Shown here: in pieces, positions 37,736 through 46,477 of the stretch
How positions within the stretch are numbered: the stretch's first letter is position 1
Layout of the letters: the number at the start of each line of letters is the position of its first letter
Origin: Stenotrophomonas maltophilia
Lineage (GTDB): Bacteria > Pseudomonadota > Gammaproteobacteria > Xanthomonadales > Xanthomonadaceae
Length of the DNA: 64,000 nt
Direction of reading: 5' to 3'
NCBI RefSeq assembly: GCF_002138415.1
Contig: NZ_CP015612.1
Location: 4,256,001 to 4,320,000 of the forward strand
Translations under genes and position numbers: made by a program
The notes under the pieces: generated by a model
The model's database searches: none
Told to the model about the DNA's origin: nothing
What the model saw: the letters and a program-made list of their open reading frames with translations, nothing else

Positions 37736-38433
37736 TCCAGCCAGTCCGGTGCGATGCCCTGTGCCTTCTGCCAGCGCCGCAGCAGGGTGGCGCGCGGCAC
37801 GAGGTAGTGATCCTCCAGCACCCGCACCTGGCGGATGCGGTCCAGCCTGAAATGGCGGAAATCCTCGCGGCGCTCACACCACGCCGCCAGCATCGGCACC
37901 TCATCGAAGTAGCCCAGTGCGAACGGCCAGACGATGCGCTCGCTGCGCTGGCCGTGCGCGTCCTCGTAGCCGAACTTCAGGCGCTGCTGTGAACCCACTG
38001 CTTCGCGCACGGCCTGCAGGCGTGCAGGCGGCACCTTGGCCGCAGCGCGCGAAGGGCCAACGCGCAGGCCGCTGTCACGTAAGGCTTCCCGGCGCGCGGC
38101 TGGCAGCACATGCGCGATGCGCGCCAGGGCATCACGCGCGGCCTCGGCCAGCGCAGGCTCAGTGCGCGCGGCGACCCAGCGCAGGCCCAGCACCAACGCA
38201 TCGATCTCGGCGGGTGGCAGGGTCATCGGCGGCAGGGTATCGCTCGGTGCCAGCTGGTAGCCGACGCCGGCCTCACCACGCAGGTCGGCGCCTTGCTCGC
38301 GCAGGGTCTCGATATCGCGGTACAGCGTGCGCAGACTGATGCCCAGCGCGTCGGCCAACACCTGCCCAGCCACCGGCCGTCGATGGCGGCGCAGCAGCTG
38401 TTGAAGCTGTGTCAGGCGCAGCGCACGCGACAT
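37726..38433 (-). CDS. YafY-type HTH/WYL-domain transcriptional regulator
   Basis: 235 residues. An N-terminal DeoR-like winged helix (LTQLQQLLRRHRRPVAGQVLADALGISLRTLYRDIETLREQGADLRGEAGVGYQLA) and a C-terminal WYL-like domain (QRLKFGYEDAHGQRSERIVWPFALGYFDEVPMLAAWCERREDFRHFRLDRIRQV). This YafY group commonly sits near VOC or oxidoreductase genes and is different from the longer WYL regulator at 52336. Its ATG overlaps the stop of the upstream NAD(P)-binding gene (TGATG), so the two are co-translated. Confidence 0.9.
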   Translation of the reverse strand: MSRALRLTQLQQLLRRHRRPVAGQVLADALGISLRTLYRDIETLREQGADLRGEAGVGYQLAPSDTLPPMTLPPAEIDALVLGLRWVAARTEPALAEAARDALARIAHVLPAARREALRDSGLRVGPSRAAAKVPPARLQAVREAVGSQQRLKFGYEDAHGQRSERIVWPFALGYFDEVPMLAAWCERREDFRHFRLDRIRQVRVLEDHYLVPRATLLRRWQKAQGIAPDWLDRS

Positions 38434-39068
38434 CAGCCGACCAGTGCGCTCGATGCCACCACGTGCTCACCCGATTGCGGGGCCAGCGCGGCCTCGACCA
38501 GTGCCTTGGCGATCTCGCTGGCCGGGTTGATCCGCCACGCCCGTGGCAACACCGGCCCCAACGCACCCAACACCGTCAGCGCCAGGCGCTCGCCACGACG
38601 CACCTCGTTGCGCTCGCCCCCGATCAGCCCTGGGCGAACCAGGGTCAACGAGTGGAAGCCCAGCGCGCGCAGGTCATGCTCCAGCTCACCCTTCACCCGG
38701 CTGTAGAAGATCGACGACTGCGGGTTGGCACCGGCTGCGGAGTTCAGCACATAGGTCTGCGCACCCTGCGCCTGCGCCAGCCGGGCGAACGCCAGCGGGT
38801 AGTCATGGTCGATGCGATGGAAGGCCTCGCGGCTGCCGGCCTGGGCAATGGTACTGCCGAGCGCGCAGATGACCGCGTCCACGCGCGCCCATTCGGCTGC
38901 GGCGGGCAGTGCATCGAAGGCCAGGACCGGGTTCTCAAGCGTCCCGTGGGTCATGTCCAGCGGGCGGCGGGTGGGAGCGACCACGGCACTACAGCGCGGG
39001 TCGTCCAGCAGCCTGCGCAGGGTCAGCCCGCCCACCAGCCCGGTCGCCCCCAGCAACATCACGCGCAT
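38433..39068 (-). CDS. Short NAD(P)-binding Rossmann protein (NmrA/TIP30-like)
   Basis: 211 residues. It begins MRVMLLGATGLVGGLTLRRLLDDP with the GxTGxxG dinucleotide loop; YSRVKGELEHDLRALGFHSLTLVRPGLIGGER carries the Yx3K pair and the RPG..G pattern of atypical short-chain dehydrogenases related to HTATIP2. Substrate unknown. The start at 39068 has GGAGG five bases upstream; the ATG four codons earlier is less likely. Confidence 0.85.
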   Translation of the reverse strand: MRVMLLGATGLVGGLTLRRLLDDPRCSAVVAPTRRPLDMTHGTLENPVLAFDALPAAAEWARVDAVICALGSTIAQAGSREAFHRIDHDYPLAFARLAQAQGAQTYVLNSAAGANPQSSIFYSRVKGELEHDLRALGFHSLTLVRPGLIGGERNEVRRGERLALTVLGALGPVLPRAWRINPASEIAKALVEAALAPQSGEHVVASSALVG

Positions 39069-39175
39069 CACCACCTCCACTGCGGCATCCTGTCGCCCAT
39101 CCTAGCCGTTCAAGCCGTCGGCGGCCGCGCCGATATGCTGGAACCAGTCCCTGCCAGCCCCCCAGGATTCGCTCC

Positions 39176-40714
39176 ATGACGGACCAGCCCGACCACCGCC
39201 CTGCCCCCGGTACCGCCCTTGGGCCGCCGGCACGCGTGCGCGCGGTGGTGGACGATGGGCTGGGTGACCGCGTGGTGCTGCAGGGCGGCGGTGGCGTGGC
39301 CCTGCAGCAGCTGTTCGCAGGCGCCGACGCGCCGGAACCGCTGCTGGCGGCGTTCGCCAACGGCATGGCCACCCTGCCCGGCGAACTGGGCGACATGGGC
39401 GACCGCCTGCAGTCGGCGCAGGCCAGCGCCGATTGGCCGCGCTACGGGCGCGCGATGCGGCAGTTGATCGACAAGTACATCCGCACCATCGAACAGCATT
39501 CGCCAGATGGGCAGCCGGAAAGCCTTCGCCTGTCCGAGCAGCTGCGGCTGCTGCTGGGTGGCGCCGTGGTGGCCCTGCTGCAGCACGACCCGGATCTACG
39601 CGAACAGGCGCAGGCCCTGGCCACGCGCCTGCGCCAGTGGCAGCCGGGTACCGCACTGGAACCGATCGAACAGGGCGTGCGCGAACTCGGCCACCAGGTC
39701 GGCGTGCGCGCCGAGAGCTGGCAGGAGCAGCAGGCACTGCTGCTGGAGCTGTTCGCGCTGCTGTTGGAAAACGTGAGTGAGCTGCTGGATGACCGCAGCT
39801 GGCTGCAGGGCCAGATCGCGGCGGTGCGCCAGTTGCTGGACGGTCCGTTGGAAGCCGAAGCGGTCGAGCGCACCCGCGCCGAGTTGCGCGAAGTGATCTA
39901 CAAGCAGGGCCTGCTGCGCCAGGGCATTGATGATTCGAAGGCGGCGATGCGCGGGTTGATGGGCGAGTTCATCGAGCGCATGGATGGCATGGCCACCAGC
40001 ACCGGTGAATACCACGACCGCATCGGCAGCTACGCGCTGCAGCTGCGTGAGGCGCGCAGCATCGCCGACCTCAACCAGCTGCTGCAGGAGGTGATGCGCG
40101 ATACCGGCAAGGTGCAGCAGCAGGCCGCGCAGGCGCGCGATCACCTGGCCAGCGCGCGGCAGGAAGTGGAACGCGCAGAGCAGCGCATTGCCGAGCTGGA
40201 GCAGGAACTGCGTGCTGCTGGTGACCTGGCGCGTATCGATCCGCTGACCCAGGCACTGAACCGCCGCGGCCTGGACGAACTGCTGCAGCGTGAGCTGGCG
40301 CGTGCCGCACGCAACAACTCACCGCTGGGCGTGGCGGTGATCGACCTGGATGATTTCCACCAGACCAACAATACGTATGGCCACGCTGGCGGTGATGCGC
40401 TGCTGCAACATCTGGTGGCCGTGTGCAAGCTGCTGCTGCGCGCCACCGACGGCATCGCACGGTTGGGTGGCGACGAATTCGTGCTGGTGCTGCCGGAAAC
40501 CCAGGGCGCCGACAGCATGGCCACCGTACAGCGCCTGCAGCGCTCGCTGGCGCACCGCGTGCTGACCGTGCAGGACCAGCGCGTGCCGGTGCACTTCAGC
40601 GCCGGGCTGGCGCAATGGCAGCCCGGCGACGATACGGAGACCCTGCTGCGCCGCGCCGATGACGCGCTGTATGCAGCCAAGCGGCAGGGCAAGAACCGGG
40701 TGCAGGCGGGGTGA
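39176..40714 (+). CDS. Diguanylate cyclase (GGDEF domain), cytoplasmic
   Basis: 512 residues, no membrane segment. The first ~335 residues are helical with a long coiled coil (residues ~290-345, QARDHLASARQEVERAEQRIAELEQELRAA). The GGDEF domain begins ARIDPLTQALNRRGLDELL and has an intact active site RLGGDEFVLVLPE. An RxxD inhibitory site (RATD) lies exactly five residues before GGDEF, so product inhibition by c-di-GMP is expected. No EAL domain. It is the DgcB-like coiled-coil type; the input signal is unknown. Confidence 0.93.
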   Translation: MTDQPDHRPAPGTALGPPARVRAVVDDGLGDRVVLQGGGGVALQQLFAGADAPEPLLAAFANGMATLPGELGDMGDRLQSAQASADWPRYGRAMRQLIDKYIRTIEQHSPDGQPESLRLSEQLRLLLGGAVVALLQHDPDLREQAQALATRLRQWQPGTALEPIEQGVRELGHQVGVRAESWQEQQALLLELFALLLENVSELLDDRSWLQGQIAAVRQLLDGPLEAEAVERTRAELREVIYKQGLLRQGIDDSKAAMRGLMGEFIERMDGMATSTGEYHDRIGSYALQLREARSIADLNQLLQEVMRDTGKVQQQAAQARDHLASARQEVERAEQRIAELEQELRAAGDLARIDPLTQALNRRGLDELLQRELARAARNNSPLGVAVIDLDDFHQTNNTYGHAGGDALLQHLVAVCKLLLRATDGIARLGGDEFVLVLPETQGADSMATVQRLQRSLAHRVLTVQDQRVPVHFSAGLAQWQPGDDTETLLRRADDALYAAKRQGKNRVQAG

Positions 40715-40733
40715 TGATCCAGCATGCGAACTC

Positions 40734-40806
40734 TGTAGCGCCCGAGCCCATGCTCGGGCGGCGGCGCGCAGCGCCGTAGAGCAGCCGAGCGTGGGCTCGG
40801 CTCTAC
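40734..40806. repeat. Inverted pair of SMAG/REP palindromes
   Basis: TGTAGCGCCCGAGCCCATGC with partner GCTCGGGCG, then GCCGAGCGTGGGCTCGGC followed by TCTACA, head to head between the cyclase and DUF808 genes; a small GGCGCGCAGCGCC hairpin lies between them. Confidence 0.88.
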
Positions 40807-40809
40807 AGA

Positions 40810-41736
<927 letters not shown>

Positions 41737-41849
41737 GGGAAGTCCAGAGAGGGAATGAGCGGATTCTGACCGATACCGGGGCGGCTGCGGAAGCGGTCGG
41801 ATTCACCGCGTGCCTACCGCCCCCCGGCGACACTGCGGAATCCGGACAT

Positions 41850-41876
41850 TGCTGGCCAGCGGCCGGCACGACCGTC
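41850..41876. repeat. SMAG-like palindrome
   Basis: GCTGGCCAGCGGCCGGCACGAC in the divergent gap between the DUF808 and UbiB-family genes, a degenerate form of the GCCGGCCAGCGGCCGGC type. Confidence 0.65.
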
Positions 41877-41897
41877 TTTGCCGCATGGGAGTTCCGC

Positions 41898-43589
41898 TTG
41901 AGCAATCCGCCCACCGCCAATGGCAATCCCCCGCTGGTCAAAGGCATGAACCGGCGCAGCCAGATCCTGCGCCTGTTGATGCGCTACCGCCATTCAGGCG
42001 TGTTTTCCGGCATGAACCTGGATGCCGCGGGCAATCCGGCCGACGTACCGGCAGATGGCAACCCGGAACAGTTCGTCAGTGACCTGGAAGCCTTGGGGCC
42101 CACCTTCGTCAAGCTGGGCCAGATGCTCTCTACCCGCCCGGACATGGTGCCGGTGGAGTTCGCCACGGCGCTGGAGCGCATGCAGGAGAAGGTGGCCGAG
42201 ATTCCGGTCGAGCGCATCCATGCCATCGTCGAGCAGGAACTGGGCGCCCCGGTGAACAAGCTGTTCGCTGCGTTCGATCCCGAGCCACTGGGCTGCGCGT
42301 CAATCGCGCAGGTGCACCGCGCGGTGCTGCACGATGGCCGCCAGGTGGCGGTGAAGGTGCAGAAACCCGAGGTCGCCGCGCAGCTGCGCTCGGACCTGGA
42401 GGCACTACGCAGCTTCGCGCTGGCCGCGGACCACCTGACCCAGGTCGGCCGTCGGGTGCGCCTTCGCGATTGGCTCAACGAGTTCGCCAAGACCCTGATG
42501 CAGGAGCTGGACTACCACGCCGAGGCCGAGAACCTGGCCCGTTTCGGCCGCCATCTCAGGCCGTTCCGCCGCCTGTGGATACCGCAGCCGCTGTGGGACT
42601 ACAGCAGCCAGCGCGTGCTGACCATGGAACTGGCCACCGGCGTGCGCGTGGATGCGATTCCCGATGTGCGCCGCACCGAGCAGTCGATGGACCCGCTGGC
42701 GGCGGCGCTGATCCGCGGCTACCTGGACCAGATCTTCGTGCATGGCGAGATCCATGCCGACCCGCACCCGGGCAACCTGCGGGTGATGCCCGATGGACGG
42801 CTGGCGATCTTCGACCTGGGCATGGTCGCGCACATGCCGCCGCGCCTGCGCGAGCGCTTGCTGAAGATCCTGTTCGCCGCGGTCGATGGCCGTGGCGAGG
42901 AAGTGGCCGATGACCTGATCAGCATCAGCACGCGGCTGGAGGCGTTCGACGAAGAACGCTACCTGCGCGAGACCGGCCAGCTGATCGCACGCTATGCGGC
43001 CAGTGGCAGTTTTTCCGAGGGCCGCGTGGTGCTGGACATGGTGCGCATCGCCACCGCCTGCGGCCTGCGCACGCCGCCGGAGCTGAGCCTGCTCGGCAAG
43101 GCGCTGCTCAACCTGGAAACCGTGTGCCGGTTGCTTGCACCCGAGCTGGAAACCCGCCGCATCGTCGAGCGCCAGCTGCAGCACGTGATGCGCGCACGCC
43201 TGAAGAAATCGCTGTCTGCCGCCAACCTCGCCAGCGAGGCGATGGAGCTGCAGCAGTTGCTGCGCGATGGGCCGCGCAAGCTGTCGGACATCATGGCGCT
43301 GCTGGCCGAGAACCGCCTGCAGATGAAGGTGACCGGCCTGGAAGAATCGCGGTTGATGGAGAACCTGCAGAAGATCGCCAACCGCGTGGCGGCCGGCATC
43401 ATCAGCGCCGCATTGATCATGGCCGCCGCGATGATGATGAAGATCGACACTGGCTGGCACCTGTTCGGCTACCCGCTCATTGCGCTGATTCTGTTGTTCA
43501 TCGGCGTGGTGCTCGGCCTGGGCATCGTGACCAGTGCATTGCTGTTCGACCGTCGTGCGCGGGCACGCGAAGAACGCGGGCATCGCTAG
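41898..43589 (+). CDS. ubiB: UbiB/ABC1-family atypical kinase
   Basis: 563 residues. It has the ABC1 signature KxGQ region (ALGPTFVKLGQMLSTRPD), an Ala/Ser-rich loop in ASIAQVHRAVLHDG, VAVKVQKPEV (lysine), HADPHPGNLRV (catalytic) and IFDLGMV (DFG-like). Two C-terminal membrane helices follow (AAGIISAALIMAAAMMM and YPLIALILLFIGVVLGLGIV). UbiB supports ubiquinone biosynthesis or lipid trafficking; the exact activity is debated. This may be a second ABC1 paralogue rather than the ubiquinone-operon ubiB, since ubiE and ubiJ are not adjacent. Start is the TTG at 41898 with GGGAG upstream. Confidence 0.85.
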   Translation: MSNPPTANGNPPLVKGMNRRSQILRLLMRYRHSGVFSGMNLDAAGNPADVPADGNPEQFVSDLEALGPTFVKLGQMLSTRPDMVPVEFATALERMQEKVAEIPVERIHAIVEQELGAPVNKLFAAFDPEPLGCASIAQVHRAVLHDGRQVAVKVQKPEVAAQLRSDLEALRSFALAADHLTQVGRRVRLRDWLNEFAKTLMQELDYHAEAENLARFGRHLRPFRRLWIPQPLWDYSSQRVLTMELATGVRVDAIPDVRRTEQSMDPLAAALIRGYLDQIFVHGEIHADPHPGNLRVMPDGRLAIFDLGMVAHMPPRLRERLLKILFAAVDGRGEEVADDLISISTRLEAFDEERYLRETGQLIARYAASGSFSEGRVVLDMVRIATACGLRTPPELSLLGKALLNLETVCRLLAPELETRRIVERQLQHVMRARLKKSLSAANLASEAMELQQLLRDGPRKLSDIMALLAENRLQMKVTGLEESRLMENLQKIANRVAAGIISAALIMAAAMMMKIDTGWHLFGYPLIALILLFIGVVLGLGIVTSALLFDRRARAREERGHR

Positions 43590-43833
43590 CGCATCGGCGA
43601 AAACCACCGCATTCATGCGGTTTTTAATGCAATCCAACGAAGCTCTTCACGCTCGTTTTACCTTCTGAGCGCGATTGCGCGCGTGTTCCTTCAACAAACA
43701 TTTCAGTCAGGTTCGTGCATGCACTATCAGGTCATCGGCCTGTCATATGCATGTGCTTGTGGCAGCGCCGGTCGGATGGACACGCGTCGGTACGACGTCC
43801 ATCACCACCACCCCGTCACTGCCGAAGCTGCCT

Positions 43834-45939
43834 ATGCTCTGGATACTGTTGTTGTCGTTGTTGCTGCTGTGCTGGCTGTTCCTCGCGTCCGACAAGTGGG
43901 TGTGGTGGAAGGCCAGCGCATTCTCGCTGCTGCTGCTCATGCTCAGCGCATGGTGGCTGATCGACAAGCTGTCCGGTGATGGACTCAACGCTGCAACCCT
44001 GTACCACCTCGGCGCCGACATGGAAGGCGCCGGTGTCTCCGACTTCAAGGGCTACATCGCCGGCTTCATCGTGCTGGCGCTGGTCTCGCTGCTGCCGCTG
44101 TTCGCCACGCGGGTGAAGCGCTGGCGCCGGCCCGGCCACGGTGGCGCGTTGTTCGCCGGTTTCGCGGCCGTGTGGGTGGCCACGATCATGATCAGCCCAC
44201 TGGCCCGCGACGGCCAGCGCCTCTACCAGCAGCTGCGCCCGGTCGACTTCGCCCGCATCGCCCCCGAGTACCAGGTGCCGACGCAGCCGCTGCAGCGCCC
44301 GCGCAACATCGTCTGGATCTACGGCGAAAGCCTGGAGCGCACCTACCTGGATGAGAACGTGTTCCCGGGCCTGATGCCCAATCTCAACCGGCTGGCCACA
44401 AAGTCGCTGGACGTGCGCGGGCTGGCCTCGGCCGAAGGCAGCGGCTGGACCATCGCCGGCCTGGTGTCGTCGATGTGCGGCGTGCCGTTGACCACCTCGC
44501 AGGGCGATGAGAACAGCATGGACCGCATGGGCAGCTTCCTGCCCAAGGCGGTATGCCTGGGCGACTACCTGAAGCAGCAGGGCTACACCAACCACTATCT
44601 GGGCGGTGCCAACGGCCAGTTCGCCGGCAAGGGCCAGTTCCTGGCCAGCCACGGTTTCGATGAAGTGCATGACCTGGCCTGGTTCAAGCAGCAGAAGAAG
44701 ATCGGCCGCATCCACTACTCGGCCTGGGGCGTGCACGACGACGTGCTGCTGGACACCGCCTACCAGCGCTTCGAGCAGCTCTCGCGCGCCGGTTCGCCGT
44801 TCATGCTGACCACGTTGACCATGGACACCCACCACCCGGCAGGTCACCTGCCCGTGTCGTGCAAGGGTGAGCGCTACCAGAGCCAGTACGGCAACATCAA
44901 CATGCTCAACGCGCTCAAGTGCAGCGACCGGCTGATCTCGCAGCTGGTGCAGCGCATCCAGGCCAGCCCGTACGGCAAGGACACGCTGATCGTGATCGCC
45001 TCCGACCACCTGGCGATGCCCAACGATCTGACCCACATTCTGACCCGGCAGAAGCGCGAGAACCTGCTGCTGTTCCTGGGCGATGGCATTGCCCCGCAGC
45101 AGCTCAGCGCCGACGCCGGCACCACCCTGGATTCGGGTGCGACCCTGCTCAGCCTGCTGGACCCGAACCTGAAGACGATGGGCTTTGGCCGTTCGCTGAT
45201 CGATGCCCAGCGCGCGCCCAGCGCCAGCGTGGCCACCCAGCGCGACGGCGGCCGCGATTACCCGCAGTACCTCGCCTTCGCCCGTTCGCTGTGGCTGGGC
45301 GAACCGACCCGCGAGCTGAAAATCGATGGCGACGACCAGGTGGTGGTCGGCCTGCAGCACGTGCAGCCACCGGTGCTGCTGGAGTACGACAAGGACTGGG
45401 GCTTGAAGTCGGTGTACCTGGAAAACACCTCGCGCCAGTTCGATGATGCCAACCCGGACAACACCTTGGCCTACGTCGACCGTTGCACCGCGTTCGAGGA
45501 CGGCTCGGCCGACGGTGACTGGTGCGCCCTGCTGGTCAACCGCGACAACGGCATCAAGCTGTACCGCGACAACGACCTGCGCGGCGGCATCGCGGTGGAT
45601 GCACCGCTGGACGCATTCCAGGGCCCGCGCCCGAGCGTGCGCCAGGCACACATGATCACCCAGAAGGGCCGCCGCACCCGCGCCGGTCAGTACATGCTGC
45701 AGCTGGTGGCGAGCACGCGCCCGGATCGCGGCTTCTGGATCGAGGCGGTGTCCTCGCAGCGCAAGGTGGTGCTGGCCCAGCAGTGGGTGCAGCCCGATGC
45801 CAACGGCAAGATCAACGTGTCGTTCGGTCTGGACCACGAAGTGGATGATCTGGAGATCCGCGCGTGGTTGAACCATGCCGAGAAGCTGGCGGTGGATACG
45901 TTCGCACTGGTGCCCTCGCGCAGCCGACCACGAGGATAG
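43834..45939 (+). CDS. opgB: Phosphoglycerol transferase I
   Basis: 701 residues from the chosen start. Three or four N-terminal membrane helices (MLWILLLSLLLLCWLFLASDKWVWWKASAFSLLLL...) precede a periplasmic sulfatase/alkaline-phosphatase-type domain. Clear OpgB matches: IVWIYGESLERTYLDENVFP, SGWTIAGLVSSMCGVPL (nucleophile Thr), LGGANGQFAGKGQFLASHGFD, TMDTHHPAGH and IASDHLAMPND (metal). It moves phosphoglycerol from phosphatidylglycerol to osmoregulated periplasmic glucans. Open frame extends upstream to 43675; the start at 43834 fits family length and puts the first helix at the N-terminus, but the ribosome site is weak. Confidence 0.9.
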   Translation: MLWILLLSLLLLCWLFLASDKWVWWKASAFSLLLLMLSAWWLIDKLSGDGLNAATLYHLGADMEGAGVSDFKGYIAGFIVLALVSLLPLFATRVKRWRRPGHGGALFAGFAAVWVATIMISPLARDGQRLYQQLRPVDFARIAPEYQVPTQPLQRPRNIVWIYGESLERTYLDENVFPGLMPNLNRLATKSLDVRGLASAEGSGWTIAGLVSSMCGVPLTTSQGDENSMDRMGSFLPKAVCLGDYLKQQGYTNHYLGGANGQFAGKGQFLASHGFDEVHDLAWFKQQKKIGRIHYSAWGVHDDVLLDTAYQRFEQLSRAGSPFMLTTLTMDTHHPAGHLPVSCKGERYQSQYGNINMLNALKCSDRLISQLVQRIQASPYGKDTLIVIASDHLAMPNDLTHILTRQKRENLLLFLGDGIAPQQLSADAGTTLDSGATLLSLLDPNLKTMGFGRSLIDAQRAPSASVATQRDGGRDYPQYLAFARSLWLGEPTRELKIDGDDQVVVGLQHVQPPVLLEYDKDWGLKSVYLENTSRQFDDANPDNTLAYVDRCTAFEDGSADGDWCALLVNRDNGIKLYRDNDLRGGIAVDAPLDAFQGPRPSVRQAHMITQKGRRTRAGQYMLQLVASTRPDRGFWIEAVSSQRKVVLAQQWVQPDANGKINVSFGLDHEVDDLEIRAWLNHAEKLAVDTFALVPSRSRPRG

Positions 45940-46477
45940 GGTTCTTTGCAGGGCTGCGCCCTGCACCCGCTACAAGCCGGAGCAAAGGCAACAGCAACGG
46001 CGTGCATTCCGTGGTTTGGCGGGGCGGTGTGGGGTGGCAGGACACGCCGTAAACCCATCCATGGGGGCTCGATGGCGCCATCCATGGCGCCAACGGTCCT
46101 GCCACCCCACACCGCCCCACCTCTGACAGAGTCCTAGCGTCTGGTAGATCCACGCCATGCGTGGGTGAATCTCCATCGAAATCGAATATTTCGACAATTG
46201 ATCGAAGAACATCCACGCATGGCGTGGATCTACGTGTCGACCAAGTCGACACCCACCAAGAGCACGCCATGCCATTCCGACAGATCGCGGAAATCTGTCG
46301 AAGGCGGGGTGGGTCCGATTGCGGGGGCGTGAGCCGCATGGATGCGGCGACCGAGCTTACATGGACGTACTTGCAGCGTCCCCCGCAACCGGACCCACCC
46401 CGCCAATCCACGGAATGCACGCTGTTGCTGTTGCTTCTGCTCGTAGCGGGTGCAGGGCGCAGCCCTGCAAAAACCCC
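45940..46477. repeat. Inverted pair of ~175-bp hairpin elements with SMAGs between
   Basis: The whole gap between convergent opgB and the MscS gene is repeat. Left arm 45944-46014 and right arm 46408-46475 are inverted copies (each with TGCAGGGCTGCGCCCTGCA and GTGCATTCCGTGG). Inside each is a long hairpin: 46021-46043 pairs perfectly with 46096-46118 (23 bp), and 46303-46329 pairs with 46377-46404 (about 26 bp, imperfect). SMAG hairpins at about 46143-46168, 46211-46236 and 46237-46258 fill the middle. No gene is present. Confidence 0.88.

Noticed and set aside
43816..45966. 716-codon open frame antisense to opgB
   Set aside because: Low-complexity His/Gln/Arg/Ala composition and complete overlap with opgB, which has clear catalytic motifs.
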